Positions 58,126 to 64,000 of a DNA stretch of 64,000 bases are shown piece after piece. This DNA comes from Micromonospora sp. NBC_00389 (GTDB lineage Bacteria > Actinomycetota > Actinomycetes > Mycobacteriales > Micromonosporaceae): positions 1,488,001 through 1,552,000 of the forward strand of contig NZ_CP107947.1 in the NCBI RefSeq assembly GCF_036059255.1, read 5' to 3'. A model generated the notes under the pieces. It saw only the letters and a program-made list of their open reading frames with translations. It was not told the DNA's origin and did no database searches. The translations under genes and the position numbers were made by a program. Within the stretch, counting starts at the first letter, position 1, and each line of letters begins with the position of its first letter.

Positions 58126-58596
58126 CTAGATCGACCACCACACGTACATGTGCTGATCGGGAACGCAGACCTTCCGTGCCAGGTCACGAAGCCCGAGCAC
58201 CGTGTCGTCGAGCTCACCTGGCTCCCACGGGCCAACCCATTCCTCCGCAGTCGCCCAGCGCGCCGCGACCGCTGCAATCCTCATGTCCGGCAATGCGGCC
58301 AGTGCCTGGACGAAACCGTCCGCGATCTGTACCAGGCCGGACGTCTGCTCCTCGGACAACGCCATCAATTGGTCGGAGGCATCGAACCGGTCGAGGTCGT
58401 ACGGCAGCCGGTGGCCCTCCGGAACCGGCGCATCCTCGATGATCGCCCACAGGATGCTGCCGAGTACCGCCGGCTCCACCCACTTCATCTCCAGCGTCGG
58501 CACATCCTTGCCGGCCGGTCCCCACTCGGCGAGGGTCATGGCCCGCTCTGGGCTGGTAACGAAGTAGTCGGTGATCATGCCCACGACGGAGAACAT
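58126..58596 (-). CDS. Uncharacterised accessory protein (MITDYFV... family)
   Basis: 156 residues from ATG 58596, or shorter from GTG 58584 or ATG 58578 (MITDYFVTSPERAM), which fits similar actinobacterial proteins I recall. Acidic; motifs KWVEPAVLGSILWAII near 38 and a C-terminal LRDLARKVCVPDQHMYVW. No known function; small orphan proteins of this sort are common in islands. No ribosome site seen. Confidence 0.65.
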   Translation of the reverse strand: MFSVVGMITDYFVTSPERAMTLAEWGPAGKDVPTLEMKWVEPAVLGSILWAIIEDAPVPEGHRLPYDLDRFDASDQLMALSEEQTSGLVQIADGFVQALAALPDMRIAAVAARWATAEEWVGPWEPGELDDTVLGLRDLARKVCVPDQHMYVWWSI

Positions 58597-58837
58597 ACGC
58601 GAGGGGCTTGATAGAAGCTGCCCACGAGCGACGCGCGACCCGACCCGGTGATCTTTTCCTATTCCTCAGGCTGTTATGGGCAGCCGCCCACGGGCCAGTA
58701 GCCGCGAGGTCCAGCGGTCACGAGCGGGCACAGGTGGTAACCGGACCGGTCGCCGCGAGCAGGCGTTTCGCGCATTGCGATCGGTTGAGCGCGCTCTTCC
58801 AAACTGACGGTGCGATGCCGTTCAGCGTGGGTTCCGC

Positions 58838-59305
58838 TCAGGGCTTGGTCAACTCGCACCAGAGCCGCAGCGCCCGGTGCCGAATGATCTCGGTACGTTC
58901 AGGCGCATCTTTGAGGGACTGCAACGTGTCGCGGAACGGAGCGGCTGGGTAGCCGTCCTCAAGCCAGCCGAGTGCGAGGCTAGCCCAGTAGTCGGACCAG
59001 CAGGACAGGGCGTAACGGACAAGGTCATCCCAAGGAGGCCGATCGGAGGCTTGGTCGATGCTGAGGGTTGTGATGTCCTCGTGGCGCCGCTCCAAGAGTG
59101 GTAGCAGCGACTGGATGTTCTTTGCTGGTGTCCAGTGGCGGCCGTCGTTTGTCGAGAGGACTATCCAGTGCCCTCCAGGGTCAATGCCCAGCCTCAGTTC
59201 GTGCTTGCCGATCGCCATCACCACGCGGTTGCCGTCCGCCATCAGGTCATTGTCCAGGCGTCGCAGTACGTGGCTGTACAGCCATCCGTACAGCCAAGCG
59301 GTCAC
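58838..59305 (-). CDS. Uncharacterised accessory protein with start inside the direct repeat
   Basis: 155 residues if read from GTG 59305; the first six codons lie in repeat copy 2, so the native start may be ATG 59242 (MADGNRVVMAIGKHELR). Contains WIVLSTNDGRHWTPAKNIQ and WSDYWASLALGWLEDGYP near the end. Trp-rich acidic protein resembling immunity-type proteins in style only. Between 58597 and 58837 I see no gene. Confidence 0.6.
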   Translation of the reverse strand: MTAWLYGWLYSHVLRRLDNDLMADGNRVVMAIGKHELRLGIDPGGHWIVLSTNDGRHWTPAKNIQSLLPLLERRHEDITTLSIDQASDRPPWDDLVRYALSCWSDYWASLALGWLEDGYPAAPFRDTLQSLKDAPERTEIIRHRALRLWCELTKP

Positions 59306-59397
59306 GCCGTCCGCTCCTGGCCGAAAACCCGATCGATGGCTGAGGCAGCCTGACGAGCCCTCGCCGGCAGAACATGGCCGTAGGTGTCGGCCGTCAT
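59288..59397. repeat. 110-bp direct repeat, copy 2
   Basis: Second copy of 57875-57984. It ends exactly at an ATG reading MTADTYGHV on the minus strand, and its other end shows a short duplication, GTACAGCC, twice in 20 bp (59276-59295). Confidence 0.92.
59302..59397 (-). pseudogene. Second integrase C-terminal fragment
   Basis: 32 codons identical to the end of the remnant at 57889 (MTADTYGHVLPARARQAAS onward). The frame continues upstream only into unrelated sequence antisense to the next gene, so this is a copied or recombined fragment. Confidence 0.75.
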
Positions 59398-59545
59398 GAA
59401 GCTCTCCGCGCCCACCGCAAGGGGCCTAGCGGCAGTCGGCGGAGCGTGAGCGCACGGATCTGCCGATGACAGCGCGCCGTCCATCCATGGCCGTCGGGGC
59501 TCCCCCGGGCCGTGGCCCGCAATTCCCTGCAGCAGGGGGAAGGCC

Positions 59546-60397
59546 ATGGCATTATCGTTCGCCATGTGGGCCGACGACCCGAGGATGACCTTGCCGTTCC
59601 GCTGGAACTTGGTGACACCGGATCGACTGGGTTCGCTCTTGGACGGGGATTGCCGCCCCGATTTGTGGTTTGCGGCAGAGTTGGTGGATTGCTCGGCCAG
59701 GGTGTTAGCCCGTTCCGGTGGCGGCGCGTTGCACTTCGTCGGACGCTCGATGGATTCGATGTACGACCTGCTTACTGGAGTGCTGGCCGAGGACCCGAGG
59801 TTGATACGGTTGCCATTCAGCAGGTCTTCAGAGGGTTGGGTGCCGTGTGATGAGTGGCGCGACGAGGCTCGCGTCATCCTGACTCGATGTGGCGTGACGC
59901 CGTTCCGCCTGGCCCGCACCGGCGATCCTGTCTCGTTCGTCGACATTGTGTCCACCGGCAGGACGTTCGAGAGCCTGTATTCGCTGCTCCGCGACTGGGT
60001 CGAGGAGCAGCGGGAGCCGTGGGACGTCGTGCGCCGAAAGATTCGTTTCATCGGGGTCGTCGCCCGTGGTAAGACGAGTCCGAAGACGCGACGTTGGCAG
60101 CAGCACGCAGGCTGGACCGCGGACTTGCCGTCCGGCGCGGTCAGCAACGTATCGATGGATCCGTCGGTATATTCCTATCTGGCGGAGCGGCAGGAGAAGC
60201 TGACAGCGAGCTTCGGTCCGAGCCTTCGCGAGGAGGTCGGAATCCGACGCGACAGCCGCGTTCGATATGCCTTGGCGGAGGCCGTCGCCTTGGTGGCCCA
60301 CGGCCGACGCCCCGAAACCCTGGCGACGTTGATCCGGAACCTGTCGACTCAAAAGCCATACCCGAAAACGTGGCTCGCCACGCTCACTCATGCGTGA
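59546..60397 (+). CDS. Phosphoribosyltransferase-like protein
   Basis: 283 residues from ATG 59546 with GGGGGAAGG 3 nt upstream. FVDIVSTGRTFESLYSLL (about 130-147) resembles a PRPP-binding loop (acidic pair, then TGRT). Earlier, GGALHFVGRSMDSMYDLLTG looks like the pyrophosphate loop region of a Rossmann-like PRTase. The C-terminal third has a helical region RRDSRVRYALAEAVALVAHG. Nucleobase and role unknown. Confidence 0.6.
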   Translation: MALSFAMWADDPRMTLPFRWNLVTPDRLGSLLDGDCRPDLWFAAELVDCSARVLARSGGGALHFVGRSMDSMYDLLTGVLAEDPRLIRLPFSRSSEGWVPCDEWRDEARVILTRCGVTPFRLARTGDPVSFVDIVSTGRTFESLYSLLRDWVEEQREPWDVVRRKIRFIGVVARGKTSPKTRRWQQHAGWTADLPSGAVSNVSMDPSVYSYLAERQEKLTASFGPSLREEVGIRRDSRVRYALAEAVALVAHGRRPETLATLIRNLSTQKPYPKTWLATLTHA

Positions 60398-60681
60398 CGC
60401 TGCTTCGTCGTAGGTGCCGCTTCGCTCAGCGGCCGTTCGCGCTCAGCACACCGTGCACGCTCATGCCACGATCCGCGCGCTATGCAGCGTCACGCCGAGG
60501 TGGCTCGGTTGCCGTCCGGACGTGCCGATGACAATGCACTCGAGACGGCCGACGAAAGCGCTTCGGGGCAGTCAAATCGGGGCTGAGGTCGGTAGGGTGC
60601 CGTCGATGGGGTACCGGCCATCCCCGGATGTAGTCCTCGGCGTGACCCAAGTGACATCTACCGATTCGAAGGAAGCCCGGC

Positions 60682-61149
60682 ATGAGCAGCCCACGCGAAA
60701 CTTTCCTCCGACTGGTGAACGGTGTCTGCGACGGTCCGTACGAAGACTTGGCCGACCTATACGCCGAACAAACCCATGTCACGCATCCGTTCCACCCGCT
60801 CAACCCGCCGCCGCTGTGTAGCCGCAGCGAACTGCACGAGCACTTCACCGCGCCGCCTCCGGTCGCCCGGACGCTGAACCGTAAGCCGGTCGACGTGACG
60901 ATTCATGAAACCGCGGACCCAGAGGTGATTGTCGCCGAGTTTGCCTATCAGGGGCGGGTCGCCGAGACAGGTGAGGCATTCACGGTGCCATGCGTCTTCG
61001 TGATGCGTATCCGCAATGGGCTCATCATTGAGTCCCGAGACTACATTGACCACGTCGCCAGCGCGCGGGCTTGGGGTCAACTCGACAGCCTTTTGACCGC
61101 ACTCCGTCCGCAAGAAAGCACCACCATCGAGGGCGCAGCCCGACCCTGA
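60682..61149 (+). CDS. SnoaL-like (NTF2-fold) protein
   Basis: 155 residues, GAAGGAAGCCCGGC upstream. FLRLVNGVCDGPYEDLADLYAEQTHV is a typical cone-fold first helix; later VMRIRNGLIIESRDYIDH matches the conserved strand of ketosteroid-isomerase-like proteins. Substrate unknown. The 284 bp before it hold no gene I can support. Confidence 0.8.
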   Translation: MSSPRETFLRLVNGVCDGPYEDLADLYAEQTHVTHPFHPLNPPPLCSRSELHEHFTAPPPVARTLNRKPVDVTIHETADPEVIVAEFAYQGRVAETGEAFTVPCVFVMRIRNGLIIESRDYIDHVASARAWGQLDSLLTALRPQESTTIEGAARP

Positions 61150-61340
61150 TTCACGCCCGACGCCCTGCGCACTCATCTGCCGCGATCCGCGCGGACGTCG
61201 CTGACCAGTTGGCGGACGACGTCGCAGACCACAGCGGCCAGGACGCGGTCGGCCAGGGTGGCCGCCAGGTCAGGACGTTCTCGAGCGAGTTCCAGGCGTT
61301 CATGCCCATCGACCTGACCGGACCAGAAAGCGAGGTGCCG

Positions 61341-61886
61341 ATGAGTGAGTCGGCCGATCTGGACGCCCTGCGACGGCTCATGTCGCCGCCGGCGGACGGT
61401 GGTACGAGGGTCGACTGGGACGCTCTCGCCGCGTCCTGGGGCAGGCCGTTCCCGCCTGACTACCAGCGCTTCATGGAGGTCTACGGCGCTGGTGCGGTGC
61501 AGAACTACCTGTCGATCAACAAACCGGAAGCCAACGTCCCGCTGTCCGAGGCGCAGCGGGACGGGATGGTGATCGAGACGGCGAACGCCGAGGCTGACTG
61601 GGAGACCGAGGACAAGGCGCCCGAACTGGAAGGCACCTCTCCGGTGTTGATCAACTGGGGTGTCGACGCCACCGCCGACATGTTGTGCTGGGATGCCTCG
61701 GACGGCGATCCAGCCAAGTGGCCGGTCGTGGTCTACAAGCGGAACGGCTCGCTGTGGAGCCGCTACGACTGCGGCATGGTGGAGTTCCTCGCCCGGGTGC
61801 TGCGGGCTGACTTTCCCGAGTGCCCCCTCGGCGGCCTGTTCCTATGGGGCGTCAGTGAGGCGGCCTTCGAGAAGAGGGGCGGCTGA
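61341..61886 (+). CDS. SMI1/KNR4 family protein
   Basis: 181 residues from ATG 61341, CGAGGTGCCG upstream. WGRPFPPDYQRFMEVYGAGAV is the SUKH-fold signature, with a following beta-rich half (WPVVVYKRNGSLWSRYDCG). SUKH proteins are often immunity partners of polymorphic toxins, but no toxin lies next to this gene, so it may be an orphan. Confidence 0.85.
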   Translation: MSESADLDALRRLMSPPADGGTRVDWDALAASWGRPFPPDYQRFMEVYGAGAVQNYLSINKPEANVPLSEAQRDGMVIETANAEADWETEDKAPELEGTSPVLINWGVDATADMLCWDASDGDPAKWPVVVYKRNGSLWSRYDCGMVEFLARVLRADFPECPLGGLFLWGVSEAAFEKRGG

Positions 61887-61916
61887 CCGCGTCCCTGCTC
61901 CTGCACGGGAGGGTCT

Positions 61917-61931
61917 GCCGAAAACCCGATC
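61917..61931. repeat. Third trace of the integrase-end repeat (15 bp)
   Basis: GCCGAAAACCCGATC is identical to bases within both 110-bp repeats (57907-57921 and the matching part of copy 2). Flanks differ. It may be a short remnant of another copy. Confidence 0.4.
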
Positions 61932-62034
61932 TTGCGATCAACCTGACCCTTTGCGGTTATCGGGTGGGTGGAAGGAACTCGTCTCCCGTCCGTGGCGGTG
62001 TGCGAACCGTAGGACGGAGTCCGCCCATGGTGTT

Positions 62035-62439
62035 TCAGGTGGGCCGCTGACGTGTCGTAGCGATCTCGGCGTGGTGGTCGACGGCCCAGTCGGCCAGCGC
62101 GGAGAGCGGCTCCAGAAGGCTGACGCCGAGCGGCGTCAGCCGGTATTCGACGCTCGGCGGCACCGTCGGAAACACTTCACGTTCGACCAGGCCGTCACTC
62201 TCCAACGTGCGCAGCGTCCGGGTGAGCATGCGCGGGCTGATGCCCTCCACCGCCCGATGCAACTCGTTGAACCTGTACGGACGCCGGCCGAGCAGGGTGA
62301 TCAGCAGCAGCGTCCACTTGTCGCTCACCCGCCGCAGCACGTCGGTGACCGGACAGCGCTCGTACTCGCCGATCGGAACGGGATTCGGCAACCGGTGGTT
62401 GTCCAGCGAGGCACGCACACCGGTGTCCCTTGTGGTCAT
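62035..62439 (-). CDS. HxlR family transcriptional regulator
   Basis: 134 residues. CPVTDVLRRVSDKWTLLLIT is the family signature; RFNELHRAVEGISPRMLTRTL is the recognition helix and VEYRLTPLGVSLLEPL the wing. Divergent from the SDR gene across 77 bp, which it probably controls. Confidence 0.92.
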   Translation of the reverse strand: MTTRDTGVRASLDNHRLPNPVPIGEYERCPVTDVLRRVSDKWTLLLITLLGRRPYRFNELHRAVEGISPRMLTRTLRTLESDGLVEREVFPTVPPSVEYRLTPLGVSLLEPLSALADWAVDHHAEIATTRQRPT

Positions 62440-62516
62440 GAAAGTGCCTTCTTTCGCTCCACTGGCCGTCTGCCCAGGATGAGCACGTCAGTGAAGAACG
62501 GTAACGGGGGGGCGAC

Positions 62517-63311
62517 ATGGGCGTTGTGGTGGTCAGTGGGGGCACGAACGGAATGGGACGTGCGTTGGCCCGCGGGCGGGCCGAACGCGGCGACCGCGTC
62601 CTGGTGCTCGGGCGCAACCGCGAACGCGGCGAGGCGCTCGCCGGCAGCGCTATCGACTTCCTTCCCGTCGACCTCTCCAGCATGGCCGAGACTCGGCAGG
62701 TCATCGAGCACATCCTCACCGAGTACCAGGTCGTGGACGCGCTGGCGCTGTTCGCCAATGCTCAAGCGCCGCGTCGCATCGTGACCGGCGAAGGCCTGGA
62801 GCGCACGTTCGCGCTCTACTACCTCAGTCGCTATCTGCTCAGCTTCGGCCTACGTCCGGCCCTGGACCGAGCTGCCGCACCGGTGATCGTGAACGTCGCT
62901 GGCGTCGGGGTCACCAAGGGCGGCGTGCGTTGGACCGATCCGCAACTGGCCTCGGGCTACTCCATGATCACCGCACAGTTGCAGGCCGGTCGAGCCAACG
63001 ACCTGCTCGGCGTGGGCTTCGCCCAGCGGTCCGGCAGCCGTGCCCGATACGTGCTCTACCATCCCGGTTTCACCAAAAGCGGCGACCGTAGCCCGCTTCC
63101 GCTCGTACTCCGTGGGCTGCTGGCGGCGGCGTCGGTGGCGGCCCAACCCATCGCGGACGCCGTAGCGCCGATCCATCGGTTCCTGGACACGCCACCAGCC
63201 GCGCCGCTGACCGCCGTTGACCGGGACAAGCGACTCCCGCTCAGTTTCCCCACCCTCGACGCCGGGAACGCCGAGCGGTTGATGGACCTCACAGAAACGC
63301 TGCTCACCTGA
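62517..63311 (+). CDS. SDR-family oxidoreductase-like protein lacking the YxxxK site
   Basis: 264 residues, GGGGGGGCGAC upstream. Cofactor motif SGGTNGMGRALARG (TGxxxGxG-like), VLGRNRERGEAL, and VIVNVAGVG. The usual Tyr-x3-Lys before the AN motif is absent: the region reads AQLQAGRANDLL, with Leu and Arg at the two positions. It may bind nucleotide without standard SDR catalysis. Divergent from the HxlR gene. Confidence 0.8.
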   Translation: MGVVVVSGGTNGMGRALARGRAERGDRVLVLGRNRERGEALAGSAIDFLPVDLSSMAETRQVIEHILTEYQVVDALALFANAQAPRRIVTGEGLERTFALYYLSRYLLSFGLRPALDRAAAPVIVNVAGVGVTKGGVRWTDPQLASGYSMITAQLQAGRANDLLGVGFAQRSGSRARYVLYHPGFTKSGDRSPLPLVLRGLLAAASVAAQPIADAVAPIHRFLDTPPAAPLTAVDRDKRLPLSFPTLDAGNAERLMDLTETLLT

Positions 63312-63369
63312 AGCTCACCTCTCCCGTCCGCACGTCTCCGGCCCCGCGGCTCCCGACGAGCAGATCCGA

Positions 63370-63999
63370 TTAGGACTGACGGCGCCCAAAGATGATCCCG
63401 CCGAGCGAGCTTTCTGCCGAGGTGAGAGTCATCTGTGCCTCGACCGTGAATCCGCCTTCGCGCAGCCATGCCGACACTTGGTCGGGCTGGCGACGGTGCA
63501 CGTGAACCTTCATCGGGTGCCCGCCGTAGCCCTGCGTCTTGAGCCGTGATTCGTCGCCGACGTGGAAGCTGAGCAGCAGCGGGCTGCCGGGACGCAACAC
63601 TCGCCGGAAGTGCGCGATGACGGAGCCGACCTGGCTGTCGGGGATGTGGATCAGCGAGTACCAGGCGATCAAGCCGGCGACCGAACCGTCATCCAGATCG
63701 AGGTCGGTCATGGAGCCCACCTCGAACCGTAGACCCGGATGATCACGCCGAGCCACATCGATCATTCCTGGCGATAGGTCAATTCCGAACGCCTCAACGC
63801 CGAGCTCATGCAGGTGGGCGGTGATGCGCCCTGGTCCACAGCCCACGTCCGCGACGGGCCCGCCACCAGCGGCGTGAACGAGGTCGGCGAACAAAGCCAG
63901 GGTCGCTCGTTCGTAGGGCGTTTCGGCCAGGAGGTTGCGCAGCAGGTCTGCATAACTGGCAGCGACTGTGTCGTAGGAGATGCGAGTGTCTGCTAACCA
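63370..63999 (-). CDS. SAM-dependent methyltransferase (partial at right edge)
   Basis: Class I fold: VADVGCGPGRITAHLHELG is SAM motif I, then FGIDLSPGMIDVARRDHP, LRFEVGSMTDLDLDDG and LLLSFHVGDESRL. The frame runs to the right edge (TRISYDTVAASYADLL upstream), so the start is outside; 209 residues are visible. A TTG within (63894) is not the real start. Target unknown. Confidence 0.9.
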   Translation of the reverse strand, partial: WLADTRISYDTVAASYADLLRNLLAETPYERATLALFADLVHAAGGGPVADVGCGPGRITAHLHELGVEAFGIDLSPGMIDVARRDHPGLRFEVGSMTDLDLDDGSVAGLIAWYSLIHIPDSQVGSVIAHFRRVLRPGSPLLLSFHVGDESRLKTQGYGGHPMKVHVHRRQPDQVSAWLREGGFTVEAQMTLTSAESSLGGIIFGRRQS

Positions 64000-64000
64000 G

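Noticed and set aside
61071..61340. Longer SMI1/KNR4 protein from an upstream start
   Set aside because: The first 90 residues overlap the SnoaL-like gene in another frame and show no fold; ATG 61341 has its own ribosome site.

Overview
The window is about 64 kb of high-GC actinobacterial chromosome spanning the replication origin. The order rpmH-rnpA-yidD-yidC-jag-rsmG-parA-parB on one side of oriC and dnaA-dnaN-gnd-recF-dciA-gyrB-gyrA on the other is typical of Actinobacteria. Frequent GTG starts, five exact parS sites near oriC, a DUF5318 gene, a DLW-39 peptide between tRNA-Ile and tRNA-Ala, and split murJ and pseudokinase genes point to a Micromonospora/Salinispora-like member of Micromonosporaceae. 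That placement is inference from gene order and protein style, since no search was run.

Layout. 1-5.5 kb: replicative helicase dnaB, interrupted at its P-loop by an intein that runs off the left edge, then a 512-codon membrane protein and the operon rpsF-ssb-rpsR-rplI. 6.1-17.4 kb: endonuclease IV, two polytopic membrane proteins of GT-C type, a bifunctional class A penicillin-binding protein, a DUF5318 protein, an autoregulated PadR regulator, inositol-phosphate synthase and a Tat-exported protein. 17.5-30.3 kb: ogt, an NfeD-like protein with flotillin, CCA-adding enzyme, MurJ flippase, a membrane pseudokinase, an ECF sigma/anti-sigma pair, trxB-trxA and a CwlM-like amidase-fold protein. 30.3-34.8 kb: GNAT protein, PLP aminotransferase, D-Ala-D-Ala ligase-like ATP-grasp protein and a HIT-like protein.

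34.8-46.1 kb is the segregation and initiation centre: a gene-free 1.9-kb stretch with tandem repeats, parS sites and DnaA boxes, then parB/parA (parA carries two parS sites in its coding sequence), rsmG, jag, yidC, yidD, rnpA, rpmH, dnaA, and an oriC with at least 13 DnaA-box matches before dnaN. 46.1-57.9 kb: dnaN, gnd, recF, dciA, a redox-type MarR regulator, gyrB, gyrA (with a DnaA-box cluster between them), a DUF3566 protein, tRNA-Ile, DLW-39 peptide and tRNA-Ala.

From the 3' end of tRNA-Ala to the right edge the content is accessory: a truncated tyrosine-recombinase end, a 110-bp direct repeat of that end 1.4 kb away, uncharacterised proteins, a phosphoribosyltransferase-like protein, a SnoaL-like protein, an SMI1/KNR4 protein, a divergent HxlR regulator/SDR pair and a partial methyltransferase. 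I read this as a decayed island inserted at tRNA-Ala.

The most unusual observations are the class-3-type DnaB intein with a Cys4 motif inside its endonuclease, DnaA boxes recurring in several intergenic regions away from oriC, parS sites used as coding sequence in parA, the split MurJ/pseudokinase pair, the repeat-rich gene-free region next to parB, and the duplicated integrase end.
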